From contig CAZUEO010000010.1 in assembly GCA_964619675.1 (NCBI GenBank), forward strand, positions 1-60,334: a stretch of DNA of 60,334 nucleotides. The letters run 5' to 3'. The notes beneath the pieces are model-generated. The model made no database searches and was not told the origin of the DNA. It saw only the letters and a list, made by a program, of their open reading frames with translations. The DNA is from JAPLMW01 sp964619675. Its GTDB lineage: Bacteria > Planctomycetota > Phycisphaerae > Sedimentisphaerales > UBA12454. Shown piece by piece: positions 29,092 to 38,179 of this stretch. Position 1 is the stretch's first letter. Every line of letters begins with the position of its first letter. Made by a program: the position numbers and the translations under genes.

Positions 29092-29454
29092 ATGAGACTG
29101 ATTTTAGAGCTTGTTGTATTTGTTTTTATGATAGTTTCACTGTGGAAGGTCTTTACTAAGGCAGGTCAGCCCGGCTGGGCGTGTATCATTCCGATTTACA
29201 ACTGGTATGTTCTTTTGAAGATTGCTTCAAAGCCCGGCTGGTGGCTGGTACTTCTTTTTGTTCCACTGGTCAATATTGTCATTATGTTTCTGATGTGTTT
29301 AGGCATTGCCGAAAACTTTGGCAAAGGAACCGGTTTTGCCGTGGGTTTGTTTTTCTTGGGCTTTATTTTCGTTCCTATCCTTGCCTTTGGCGATGCCCAG
29401 TATATCAACCCCGCTCCAGTTCCAGTTGCAGTTAGTCCGGTTAGCTCGGCTTAA
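29092..29454 (+). CDS. small integral membrane protein, DUF5684-like
   Basis: 120 residues with three to four membrane segments (LILELVVFVFMIVSLWKVF; WWLVLLFVPLVNIVIMFLMC; FAVGLFFLGFIFVPILAFG). The pattern KAGQPGWACIIPIYNWYVLL followed by a second PGWW is that of the DUF5684 family. Function unknown. Its end overlaps the folC end by 14 bases, tail to tail. Confidence 0.75.
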   Translation: MRLILELVVFVFMIVSLWKVFTKAGQPGWACIIPIYNWYVLLKIASKPGWWLVLLFVPLVNIVIMFLMCLGIAENFGKGTGFAVGLFFLGFIFVPILAFGDAQYINPAPVPVAVSPVSSA

Positions 29455-30850
29455 ACATTACTTTTGCCTGGCCGACAAGATAGAAGCTGCCGGTTATACA
29501 AATAAGGTCTTCTTTGCTGATAGCGCTTGATGCTGTTCTAATTGCCTCGCTCAGGCTCATCGCCGTCTGGCACATCTTGCCGCAGATTTCTGTGTACATA
29601 TCGGCAAGGTCCTGCGGATTCATCGCCTTTGGCGAATTGCTGCGGGTGAATATCACTTTATCGGCTCCGTATTGAAGCTGTTTGAGCATGCCGTGTACGT
29701 CCTTATCCTGTCCGCAGCCGAAGATTACTATCATCGAATCATAAGGTATGTGCTGACCGATTGCCTGAATCAGTGCACGGATACTTGCTGCATTGTGAGC
29801 GGCATCTATCAGAATACGCGGGTCGTTGTGGATAATCTCCATTCTGCCCGGCATCTTGATTTCTTTAAGGCCCTCGGCAGCTTTGGCGTCATTGATTTTA
29901 TAGCCGCCTGCCTTGAGCATATCGAGCATCGCGATAGCCAGTCCGCAGTTTATGGCCTGATGTTCGCCCGGCAGAGGCACTTTTAAGTGTTCGAATTTGC
30001 TTGTCGGCGTCGTCAGGCATATTCTCGTATGCGGCCCGTGTTCACGTGAAGATTCGAACCGGTATGAAAAATCTATATCTTTGCCGGTTACCACAAGCGG
30101 CGCTTTTGCCGTGCTTGCTGCCTTTTTAAGCTCTTTCATCGCAAGCGGGTCCTGCGGAACGCTTACCACCGGGATTCCCTTCTTTATGATGCCTGCCTTT
30201 TCTTTTGCTATATTGTCAATCGTATTGCCGAGAAGATTCTGGTGGTCTATACTGATGCTTGTTATGCCGACAACAGCAGGTGCTATCACATTTGTGCTGT
30301 CCAGTCTGCCGCCAAGCCCGGCCTCAATAACAGCAATATCGACTTTCTTGTCGGCAAAATACATAAATGCCATTGCCGTGAAAATTTCGAAAAACGTAGC
30401 TACATCATCTTTTGCCATCTTCTCAACCGGCGCGTAGATACGGTTAATCAGTCCAAGCAGTTCTGAATCACTGATATTTCTGCCATTAATCGCTATCCGT
30501 TCATGCAGGTCGACCACGTGCGGCGAAGTATAAAGACCCACGCTGTAGCCGTTGGCCTCCAGCATTCGTGCAAGCATCGTTGCGGTTGAGCCTTTACCTT
30601 TTGTGCCTGCAATGTGAGCGGCAGCAAGTTTTTTATGTGGGTTGCCCAGCAGTGAAAGCAGTTTCTCCATCCGTTTAAGACTGAACGTAGTTACATTGTA
30701 GCGCAGACGTGTCTGCTTTTCATAATTCGTCCGGCTCAGCAGGTATTCAAGACCCTGTTTTATGTTTTTGAACTGTCTTACCCGCTTGACTTTCTCGACT
30801 TTAGAAGAAGTCTTAGCCGTTTTTTTAGTTGTTTCCATTCGCGAAACCAT
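29441..30850 (-). CDS. folC: folylpolyglutamate synthase / dihydrofolate synthase
   Basis: Adds glutamate to folates. 469 residues. The Mur-ligase P-loop GTKGKGSTATML is at 82-93; TSPHVVDLHERI, IEAGLGGRLDSTN and SIDHQNLLGNTIDNIAKEKA (ATP and folate site) follow. The C-terminal glutamate-ligase domain has ILIDAAHNAASI. The N-terminal 25 residues are a basic extension beyond the usual start. The start at 30850 has AAGGGG upstream. The gap 30851-31146 between folC and dprA is AT-rich, holds the divergent promoters and nothing else evident. Confidence 0.9.
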   Translation of the reverse strand: MVSRMETTKKTAKTSSKVEKVKRVRQFKNIKQGLEYLLSRTNYEKQTRLRYNVTTFSLKRMEKLLSLLGNPHKKLAAAHIAGTKGKGSTATMLARMLEANGYSVGLYTSPHVVDLHERIAINGRNISDSELLGLINRIYAPVEKMAKDDVATFFEIFTAMAFMYFADKKVDIAVIEAGLGGRLDSTNVIAPAVVGITSISIDHQNLLGNTIDNIAKEKAGIIKKGIPVVSVPQDPLAMKELKKAASTAKAPLVVTGKDIDFSYRFESSREHGPHTRICLTTPTSKFEHLKVPLPGEHQAINCGLAIAMLDMLKAGGYKINDAKAAEGLKEIKMPGRMEIIHNDPRILIDAAHNAASIRALIQAIGQHIPYDSMIVIFGCGQDKDVHGMLKQLQYGADKVIFTRSNSPKAMNPQDLADMYTEICGKMCQTAMSLSEAIRTASSAISKEDLICITGSFYLVGQAKVMFKPS

Positions 30851-31146
30851 AAGCCCCTTAAAATAGCAATAAAATAATCCTAAGTCAATTTAATATGTCT
30901 TTTGCTTAATAACAGAATATAAAGAGCTGTTATTCCACTTTTGTAACATCTTGTTATAAAATCAATTACATTACAGTAGTCCATTGCAAAGTAACCTTAA
31001 AATATGAATCACATTTAAGACTTCAAAGCTCCGTATTTTACAGCAAAGTTGTTATTTTTTGTATATTCAAGCGATTTCTTTATTGCTTTTGGCACTAAAG
31101 CGGATAAAAAAGTTACAAAAATTTCCTTCTTTTTTGTGAGGCTGCA

Positions 31147-32307
31147 GTGGAGGAAAACTCCCAAAATATACGAAATTGGCTGGCACTTGTTCGCACGCAG
31201 GGTGTCGGGCCGGTAATTTTTGCCCGGCTTTTGAAGCAGTTCGGCTTGGTTGAAACCGTTCTTGGCGCAGGTGCCGGTGCGATTGCGAAGGTCGAAGGCG
31301 TCGGCACAAAAACCGCCGAAGAAATCTGCCTCACAAGAGATAAATTCGATGCAGAAAAGGAAATCACACTTGCCCGCAAGCTCGGCGTCTGGATTATAAA
31401 TATCGAGGATGAACGATACCCCGTCCTGCTGAAAAAAATCTATGACCCGCCGCCGGTGCTTTACATTAAAGGCTCACTTGCGAAATCAGACAGCCTTGCC
31501 GTCGCCATTGTTGGTTCTCGCCGGTGCAGTCATTATGGAAGCGAACAGGCGTCTCGTTTTGCTCACCTGCTGGGGGCGGCAGGTTTTACGATTATTTCCG
31601 GTATGGCGAGGGGCATCGACAGCGCAGCGCACAGCGGCGCACTAAGTGCAGCCGGCAGGACAATCGCCGTGCAGGGTTGCGGCCTTGCGAAAATATTTCC
31701 GCCTGAAAACAAACAGCTTTTTGAGAAAATTTCCCAAAACGGCGCCTGTGTCAGCGAGCTGCCACTCGAATATGAGCCGCTTTCTGAAAATTTCCCGCCT
31801 CGAAACAGAATCATCGCAGGCCTGTCGCTTGCGACTATTGTTGTTGAAGCTATGCCCCGTTCCGGCGCTCTTATAACCGCAAGAGCAGCCCTTGAAAACA
31901 GCAGGGAAGTAATGGCTGTGCCCGGCAGGATTGATTCGCCATTGTCGAAAGGGCCGCACAGCCTTATCAGGCAGGGCGCCAGGCTTGTCGAATCAATTGA
32001 GGATGTAATTGAAACGCTCGAATATCTGCAGGATGACTTTAAGGAGTATGTCTCGCAGTCGGCAGGTAAATCCGTTAAGACGGCCGAAAAATCTCTTTTT
32101 GATGTGGCACAGTTGAATTTGACTGAGGTTGAGAAAAAGATATTTGATTGCCTTGACAGCGAGCCTGTGCATATTGAGCAGATAATAACGCAAACCACTG
32201 TTACCGCCGGCAAGGTCAATGCCTCGCTGGTTTCATTAAGGCTCAAGGGTCTTGTAAGACAACTGCCCGGCAATTATTTTTGCCGCAAGGCATCCCCTAG
32301 GGAGTGA
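31147..32307 (+). CDS. dprA: DNA processing protein DprA/Smf
   Basis: Binds incoming single-stranded DNA and loads RecA during transformation. 386 residues from a GTG start. An N-terminal helix-hairpin-helix region (EGVGTKTAEEICL), the Rossmann fold AIVGSRRCSHYGSEQASRFA, SGMARGIDSAAHSGAL, FPPRNRIIAGLS and ALITARAALE are all present. A C-terminal winged helix (EVEKKIFDCLDSEPVHIEQI) completes it. No other competence gene is seen in the window. Confidence 0.92.
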   Translation: MEENSQNIRNWLALVRTQGVGPVIFARLLKQFGLVETVLGAGAGAIAKVEGVGTKTAEEICLTRDKFDAEKEITLARKLGVWIINIEDERYPVLLKKIYDPPPVLYIKGSLAKSDSLAVAIVGSRRCSHYGSEQASRFAHLLGAAGFTIISGMARGIDSAAHSGALSAAGRTIAVQGCGLAKIFPPENKQLFEKISQNGACVSELPLEYEPLSENFPPRNRIIAGLSLATIVVEAMPRSGALITARAALENSREVMAVPGRIDSPLSKGPHSLIRQGARLVESIEDVIETLEYLQDDFKEYVSQSAGKSVKTAEKSLFDVAQLNLTEVEKKIFDCLDSEPVHIEQIITQTTVTAGKVNASLVSLRLKGLVRQLPGNYFCRKASPRE

Positions 32308-32368
32308 AAAAAATAGGATAGGAAAGATTTTGCGCTAATACGTAGTAAAAAAACAACCGCCAGAGGAG

Positions 32369-32420
32369 TGACTAATCAGAATTGATTAGTCGATAACGAT
32401 TAGTTGAAATTGATTAGTCA
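32369..32420. promoter_or_regulatory. array of GATTAGTC half-sites, overall palindromic
   Basis: Four copies of a (T/C)GATTAGT(C/T) half-site in 52 bp, the first inverted (GACTAATCA). The outer ends TGACTAATCA and TGATTAGTCA are exact inverses. It lies upstream of the promoter of the 32543 gene and resembles a multi-site operator. Confidence 0.45.
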
Positions 32421-32461
32421 ATAATAAAATCACAAAAAACCAGAAAACGTACAAAAAATAC

Positions 32462-32491
32462 TTGACTTCTAAACCGGTTTAATAATAATTA
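32462..32491 (+). promoter_or_regulatory. promoter with central AAACCGGTTT palindrome
   Basis: A -35-like TTGACT (32462-32467) and -10-like TAATTA (32486-32491) flank the perfect palindrome AAACCGGTTT (32471-32480). A CG-centred palindrome inside a promoter spacer is typical of LacI-family operators (general knowledge). Confidence 0.4.
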
Positions 32492-32542
32492 ATAAGGATA
32501 AGTTCACAGAAGAGAAAATTCAAAATTTTATAGAGGGTTGTT

Positions 32543-35500
32543 ATGAGGAACTATGTTATTTTATTGCTGGTAGCGTGTTTTATTAATTGCGGGATTGCCT
32601 TCGCGAGTTATGATATTATTTTAACCGGGATCGAGGAATACAATACCCCTGTTTCCTATTCGAACAAAACCATTTTGGTTACGGGTAGTGCATATATTAT
32701 ATATGATTGCAACTTAATTCTTGAAAACTGCACTATAGATGTAAATGGTTCGCTTGAATGCAATTCAAATATCACCCTCGTTAACTCTGTGATTAGAACA
32801 GAAGGAAGTTTCAAGGTTTGCCCGGGAACAACTATAGCCGAAACCGGAGCTTCAAGCATCATTGCAACCGGAAACCCGCAATGTACCGGAAAAGTGAATA
32901 TTGAAGGTGAGCTTGGCAGGCGGATTACAATCATTTCAGATTACATACCGGGGAGCGACGCTGAGTTCATTGTTTTTGATGCTAATGCTTCTTCAGATTC
33001 ATCCTTGAAATTTACTGATTTTTACGGGGGTTGGTGCAATGTCCAAATATATGACAAGCGATTGAATGATGCAATCAGCGGTTGCCGTTTCTATGGCGCA
33101 AAATACGCAGTCTGGCAGGACGGCATAGATGAATTAACAGATATTAGTTTTTCACTGTTTTACCATAACAACACTTCGATTTACTTTGGAGTTGACGGCA
33201 TATATAGAACAAATGTCAATCCCTCAATAGATAATGTGATTATTGACGGCAATTCCAGCAACTCCTATGGGATAGTTTTAGCTGGCGGGCAAAATCCCAG
33301 TTACCTTGACTATCTGAAATTGACTAATTCGATAATTACCAACTGTTATTGCGGGTGGTATATTGATGTAGAAGAGTATTTCTATCCACCAATTATATCA
33401 AATATTGCCTACTATGGCAATACTTATAATGATAATCTGTCTGATTCCAGCTTTCAAAAAAATCCAATGTACCTCACTCAAAGCCCATTTGAAGCACCCG
33501 GAGATCCCAATGGCTGGCCATATTTCATCAGGTCTGATAGTCCTGTCGCCGATGTTAATCTCGGATATGACTTATGGCAGAGTGCTCCGCAGCAATTAGT
33601 AACGTCACTGTATAAAAATTCTACCCCAAGAACAGATAAGGGTATAGGGGTAGGTGTGCCAATCTCCTCTGAACACTTTTCAAATGTATATGAAATTGAA
33701 GGGGATTTTGATGGAACAGGCAGAGTAAACTTCTTTGATTACAGCATATTTGCATTGGAATGGGGAAGTAAAAAAGATATTATTAACTATTCTATTGCTG
33801 ATTTTAACGAAGATGGGGATGTTGATATCGATGACTTATCAGTATTTTGCCAATATTGGCTTAACGATAACTATGTCGCCCAGGCGGATCTCGATGGCTC
33901 TAAATCGATTGATTTTGGAGACATCCTGATTATCGCTGAAAATTGGTTGGGTGCAGGTGATGGAGACATAAATAAGGATGGGATAGTGAACTTCAAGGAT
34001 TTTTCGTTTTTGGCACAATACTGGGATGAAGATGTTGCGGGTGCTATTTTAGCTGATTTCAATGCCGACAACATAGTTAATTTTCTTGACTATGTCATAT
34101 TCGCACGCAAGTTTCAGACTATAGAGCCAAACTCAATTCACTTCCCTGACCCTAATGGTTACTCTATTGCTGATTTTGACAAAAATGGGGAGGTTAATGT
34201 TCTTGATTTGAAAAGATTCACTGCTAATTGGCTTTCTGACGGAGGTGTATATCTGACAGTAGATGATAATGAAAGCTCATTGATTGTCACCTGTCAGAGC
34301 ATTCAAGACATGAATGTTGCTTATTATGCCTTTTTCCTTGATGAAAAATATATTGCCTCAAGGGATTCGCAGGATAATCCGATTTTGATAATTGACAAGA
34401 TGAGATATTCAAAAGGAACCCATCATTTGAGAGCAGTTATTAAGACAGATGGAAATGAATATCTAACTGTAAGCCAAAGTGTCTTATTCAATTCACCGCT
34501 TCACAATCTAAGTTTTGATGAATTGTTTGATCCAAGTAAAAAATTCACCATAAAAGGGAAATTAGATGAAGGATATTCCGCGATTCTACAAATCGAAAAT
34601 TTGGATAATACGATTTTGTGGTCAAACAATTACACAAGTGACTTTATTGCAGTAGTTGATGCTAACGTTTTCTCAGCAGGCGCGGTTAGCTATACACTTT
34701 CTTACAGTTATGCACCAACTGTCCTTGGGTCAATTGCTAATAGCTTATCCCTTGAAGGAGTTATGCTTAGCTCATCTGGTTCTGCATCTGGTGAATCCAG
34801 CATCTTGGCTCTTGACGGACCTCCATCTTACCAGACTGCGGGATTAATAATATGTATGATGGAAGATGGGATGAAGGATGGAAGCGATACATTAACCACT
34901 GGCACTTGTCTGTTTGCTTCAAGGAAATGGCAAGGACATGCAAAGCCTATAATTCTACGTGGTTATGGAGAAAATAATCAAGTTCGCCATGGTATGATCA
35001 ACAAAGTGTTTAGAAAGTACCGCAACATCCGGTATGGACATATTTATGCTCATGGGAATTATCTTGTAGGAATATATGGATTTCGTGATCGGAGAACTGC
35101 ATTGTCATTCAATGATGGAATTTGGGTTGCTTTTAATTCCAGGACATGGACTGATCAAGGGCTTGCAGTGCCTGATAATTATGTGTGGCTGTCAGATGAG
35201 CTGGAAAATGCTGATTACCTTAACAGAATCCCGTTTGCATATGGCCAGCTTAGGATAATGGTTATTGAATCATGTTACGCTCTTCGTAATGTAGTAACTA
35301 TAAATGGTGATGGATCAATAGATTATGAAAATTGGGTATATGATTATGAGCTGCAGCACCATATTAATTCGCATTATGCATACCCAAACAGCGACGTTAC
35401 TTTTGGGCTTAATATTCATACTACTGACCAGATGGTGTTAGGCGGCGGCGATGTTATAATAAAAGGCGGTCTCTATCCTTATTACAGCAGATTTTTCAAT

Positions 35501-35635
35501 GTTTTCTGGCGTTCGCTAAGTGAAGGTAATACTGTACATGATGCAATGCAAGATGCAAAAGCAGTTGGTTCTGCAGAAGTAATACGTTGTTTTCGCTGGA
35601 GAGGTGCTGGCAGCACATTGGAAATGAAATTATGA
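32543..35635 (+). CDS. large secreted protein: beta-helix-like region, dockerin-like array, caspase/CHAT-like C-terminal domain
   Basis: 1030 residues with a signal peptide (MRNYVILLLVACFINCGIAF). Residues 30-350 have repeated short strands with Asn ladders (IIYDCNLILENCTIDVNGSL), as in right-handed beta-helix proteins. Residues 389-570 hold six dockerin-like EF-hand motifs, e.g. DFNEDGDVDIDDLSVFCQYW and DINKDGIVNFKDFSFLAQYW. After a beta domain, the last 200 residues show a hydrophobic strand ending YAHG (H837), another ending MVIESC (C911), then FFNVFWRSLSEGNTVHDAMQ. That order of His-Gly, Cys and a late Phe...Gly...A helix resembles clan CD peptidases (caspase, gingipain, CHAT). The peptidase assignment is inference. 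Confidence 0.65.
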   Translation: MRNYVILLLVACFINCGIAFASYDIILTGIEEYNTPVSYSNKTILVTGSAYIIYDCNLILENCTIDVNGSLECNSNITLVNSVIRTEGSFKVCPGTTIAETGASSIIATGNPQCTGKVNIEGELGRRITIISDYIPGSDAEFIVFDANASSDSSLKFTDFYGGWCNVQIYDKRLNDAISGCRFYGAKYAVWQDGIDELTDISFSLFYHNNTSIYFGVDGIYRTNVNPSIDNVIIDGNSSNSYGIVLAGGQNPSYLDYLKLTNSIITNCYCGWYIDVEEYFYPPIISNIAYYGNTYNDNLSDSSFQKNPMYLTQSPFEAPGDPNGWPYFIRSDSPVADVNLGYDLWQSAPQQLVTSLYKNSTPRTDKGIGVGVPISSEHFSNVYEIEGDFDGTGRVNFFDYSIFALEWGSKKDIINYSIADFNEDGDVDIDDLSVFCQYWLNDNYVAQADLDGSKSIDFGDILIIAENWLGAGDGDINKDGIVNFKDFSFLAQYWDEDVAGAILADFNADNIVNFLDYVIFARKFQTIEPNSIHFPDPNGYSIADFDKNGEVNVLDLKRFTANWLSDGGVYLTVDDNESSLIVTCQSIQDMNVAYYAFFLDEKYIASRDSQDNPILIIDKMRYSKGTHHLRAVIKTDGNEYLTVSQSVLFNSPLHNLSFDELFDPSKKFTIKGKLDEGYSAILQIENLDNTILWSNNYTSDFIAVVDANVFSAGAVSYTLSYSYAPTVLGSIANSLSLEGVMLSSSGSASGESSILALDGPPSYQTAGLIICMMEDGMKDGSDTLTTGTCLFASRKWQGHAKPIILRGYGENNQVRHGMINKVFRKYRNIRYGHIYAHGNYLVGIYGFRDRRTALSFNDGIWVAFNSRTWTDQGLAVPDNYVWLSDELENADYLNRIPFAYGQLRIMVIESCYALRNVVTINGDGSIDYENWVYDYELQHHINSHYAYPNSDVTFGLNIHTTDQMVLGGGDVIIKGGLYPYYSRFFNVFWRSLSEGNTVHDAMQDAKAVGSAEVIRCFRWRGAGSTLEMKL

Positions 35636-35660
35636 GAATTTAAAATAAAGGATAAATTTT

Positions 35661-36245
35661 ATGAAAAAGCTTATTTTAACAATCTGTTTGTTTACTGCTT
35701 TTCTCGTCCTTCCCGGATGTCAGTTAAAGTATATTGAATTGACAAAAGAGACCTTTTCACAACTGGATTCTTCAAAAGTGAAAGAAGTCGATGCTGTCTA
35801 TGAAAACAGATTTCACTCTGGAGACAAATGGATAAAAATTGGGGAAATTTTTCCTATCAGAGAACCTAATAAGATTAGCTCGATTGTCAATTGTATCCAA
35901 AAAGCTGATTTTAATCCTAAATACAACGGTAAGAAAATTCTATTTGTGGAGGTAGTAGAAGTCGCACTCGATAAAAGAAAAGAACCCGATGATCCTGTAA
36001 TGCGAAAAGAGATATTTAGAGAAATCTATTATTTTGAGGACCCGAATATAATCAATATAATAAATAATTATATTAGAAAAGAGAATTCTACTCCTATGGT
36101 AATGATAGATGAGAAGATTCCATTTTACAGGTTGCTGTTTAAAACTGATGAGGCCATCTACTTCATCCGGTTTCTATGGGACAAAGAGTCGGTCTATGGA
36201 GATTGGTGGGATTCACCAGAATTGCTTAAGAATTTTAAGAAATGA
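35661..36245 (+). CDS. putative lipoprotein; frame continues past its TGA
   Basis: 194 residues with a lipoprotein signal (LFTAFLVLPGCQ, lipobox LPGC). I do not recognise the domain (KIGEIFPIREPNKISSIVNC; FYRLLFKTDEAIYFIRFLW). After the TGA at 36243-36245 the same frame stays open for 40 more codons that read like protein (DLFGELSKADPSWPAPDW...), ending in TAA at 36368. The gene may have been shortened recently by a nonsense change. Confidence 0.65.
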   Translation: MKKLILTICLFTAFLVLPGCQLKYIELTKETFSQLDSSKVKEVDAVYENRFHSGDKWIKIGEIFPIREPNKISSIVNCIQKADFNPKYNGKKILFVEVVEVALDKRKEPDDPVMRKEIFREIYYFEDPNIINIINNYIRKENSTPMVMIDEKIPFYRLLFKTDEAIYFIRFLWDKESVYGDWWDSPELLKNFKK

Positions 36246-36448
36246 GATTTATTTGGAGAATTATCCAAAGCGGATCCCAGTTGGCCGGCTCCTGACTGGA
36301 TAAAAAATCCGCCGAAAGAAAGCAATCCTAACTTTCCCGGCGTAAAACGTTTTGAGCCAATGAAATAATGAAGAAAAAAATTATCGATTTAAGAGAAAAT
36401 CTGCCGATTCGGGAAACTAATCAGCCCTCGCAAAAACCTTCACAATAA
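36246..36448 (+). pseudogene. decayed gene tails between the lipoprotein gene and the 36460 gene
   Basis: 36246-36368 continues the lipoprotein frame after its TGA (WIKNPPKESNPNFPGVKRFE and then stop). An ATG at 36368 overlapping that TAA opens a 26-codon ORF ending IRETNQPSQKPSQ, clearly the counterpart of the C-terminus of the next gene (IQESNQPQQKPSE), and beginning MKKK like it. It looks like an internally deleted paralogue of the 36460 gene. Confidence 0.55.
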
Positions 36449-36459
36449 CGGTAATTACT

Positions 36460-37899
36460 ATGAAAAAGTTTAGGATTTTCTTACTGATAGTTTTGACCGG
36501 AACTTTTGTTTTGGCTGCAATCGGCTTTTTCGTGACAAGAGGTCAGCCAAAGATTACCGTAGATTACCTGGCTGAGTATAACAGAATTTCACAGCCTATA
36601 AATTATGACCCATGTCTTAACGCAGCAGATTTATACAAAGAAGCATTCGATAGTTTTGTTCAGATGCCAAAGCAACTGCAACGAGGAGATAGAATATACG
36701 CAAAATGGGTAGACGACTTTAACAGAACTGAGCAGGATTTGTTGCAGAAATGGCTTATTGCAAATACCGATTGTTTCCAAAAGTTCAGAAAAGCAAGTCA
36801 AAAGCCTTATAATTGGGCAAAACGAGAATGCGCAAGGGGTAACGAATTGATAAGCATTAAGTTCCTGAATATAATGATTGATTCATCCGATATGAGCGAT
36901 GCTATGGCGTGGAATGCCAAACTTAATGCCGCGCAGGGAAAATATATTGAAGCATTTGACGATGTACTAACGATTTATCGCGCCAGTTCTCAAATGTGTA
37001 CCACATCACTTTTCTTAATTGAATTTCGATATAGTTTATGGTTTAAACAAAAGGCTGTGGAGACTTTATCGCTAGTTTTGGCAAAAACACAGGTTCCGGC
37101 TCATTTGCTAAAATCATTTCAGCAGAAGTTGGAGGAAATATCAGATGCGCATACCTGCTTTTCCGATTTTACAGCCGAGAAATTAGCTCTCTATGATATT
37201 CTCCAGAGAACGTATGTTTATAAGCCAGACGGCTCAGGTCGTCTGTCATGGAAAGGGATGAAAGATTTATCAGGGTATGATGTTTCATGCTGCGGCAAAG
37301 GTGGGTGGTGGTTAATTAAAAATTGGTTTGCAGGTCCTACACAAAAGGAAGTGAAAAGTCAGATTGACTCATATTATGAAAAAGTGAATACCGCATTTAT
37401 GATAACCCCTTGGGAGCTTCATCTTAAGCAGCCAGATTATTTTGAGAAACTTGAACATCAGCGATTCGACATGCTCTTTCTGTTTGTCTGGGGTTCGGAT
37501 TATAGGAGAAATTATTACAATTACTATGACAGTCAGGCACAATTACAGGCATTATTAACGATGATTGCTGTCATGAGATTTCGTCAGGATAAAGGTTATC
37601 TTCCTGGTGAACTTAATGAGCTTGTAGAAGAAGGATACTTGCGGCAATTACCTGCTGACCCCTATAGCAACAAATCGCTTGTCTATAGTGTTAAGGGAGA
37701 GGATTTTAAATTATATAGCATTGGCAATAATTTCAAAGACAATGGCGGCGAGGGAGGTTTTCTCCCAAGACCGCTATATTCTTCAAATACATCCCCTAAT
37801 TTGGTGTTCTGGCCGCTGATAGAACCACGCAAAATATATCTTAATCGCCGCCAGCCGATTCAGGAATCCAATCAGCCCCAGCAAAAACCTTCAGAATGA
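36460..37899 (+). CDS. membrane-anchored protein with pseudopilin-like C-terminal motif
   Basis: 479 residues. An N-terminal membrane segment (IFLLIVLTGTFVLAAIGFFV) is followed by a helical domain of about 300 residues (AMAWNAKLNAAQGKYIEAFD) with no family that I recognise. The C-terminal part LPGELNELVEEGYLRQLPAD then PYSNKSLVYSV and FKLYSIGNNFKDNGG is the pattern seen at the end of type II secretion pseudopilins and of many planctomycete secreted proteins. The function is unknown. A deleted paralogue precedes it. Confidence 0.65.
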   Translation: MKKFRIFLLIVLTGTFVLAAIGFFVTRGQPKITVDYLAEYNRISQPINYDPCLNAADLYKEAFDSFVQMPKQLQRGDRIYAKWVDDFNRTEQDLLQKWLIANTDCFQKFRKASQKPYNWAKRECARGNELISIKFLNIMIDSSDMSDAMAWNAKLNAAQGKYIEAFDDVLTIYRASSQMCTTSLFLIEFRYSLWFKQKAVETLSLVLAKTQVPAHLLKSFQQKLEEISDAHTCFSDFTAEKLALYDILQRTYVYKPDGSGRLSWKGMKDLSGYDVSCCGKGGWWLIKNWFAGPTQKEVKSQIDSYYEKVNTAFMITPWELHLKQPDYFEKLEHQRFDMLFLFVWGSDYRRNYYNYYDSQAQLQALLTMIAVMRFRQDKGYLPGELNELVEEGYLRQLPADPYSNKSLVYSVKGEDFKLYSIGNNFKDNGGEGGFLPRPLYSSNTSPNLVFWPLIEPRKIYLNRRQPIQESNQPQQKPSE

Positions 37900-37946
37900 C
37901 CACTCAAAAAATTGTGCGGCGAAAAATCTTGTAAAAAAACAAGAAA

Positions 37947-38159
37947 TCAATGTCCGGCGAAGTAGTTTGCTTTTACCCAGTTGAAATTCAGGATGAAGTG
38001 TGTGACGACAAGGATAATTAATAATATCCCGCCGCCTTCGTGAAGAAATTCGAAGGTTTCGTGTGAAAGCTTCGAACGGGAGAATCCTGTTACCGCCTGG
38101 CTGATAATCAGCAAACCGAGAATGGGATTTAAAACCTTGAGCGCCATATTTTTTTTCAT
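37947..38159 (-). CDS. small DUF4405-like membrane protein
   Basis: 70 residues from the ATG at 38159, which has GGGAGG in front. Two membrane segments: NPILGLLIISQAVTGF and ILLIILVVTHFILNFNWV, with histidines (H in EFLHEGG and VTHFILN) placed as in DUF4405/cytochrome b-like proteins that may bind haem. It lies 20 bases after the PPC gene on the same strand. Haem binding is inference. Confidence 0.65.
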   Translation of the reverse strand: MKKNMALKVLNPILGLLIISQAVTGFSRSKLSHETFEFLHEGGGILLIILVVTHFILNFNWVKANYFAGH

Positions 38160-38179
38160 AATTGCCTCCCTCAAACAAT

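Noticed and set aside
36243..36245. TGA read as selenocysteine
   Set aside because: No hairpin suited to a SECIS element is visible just after it, the family is not a redox enzyme, and other genes here use TGA as stop.
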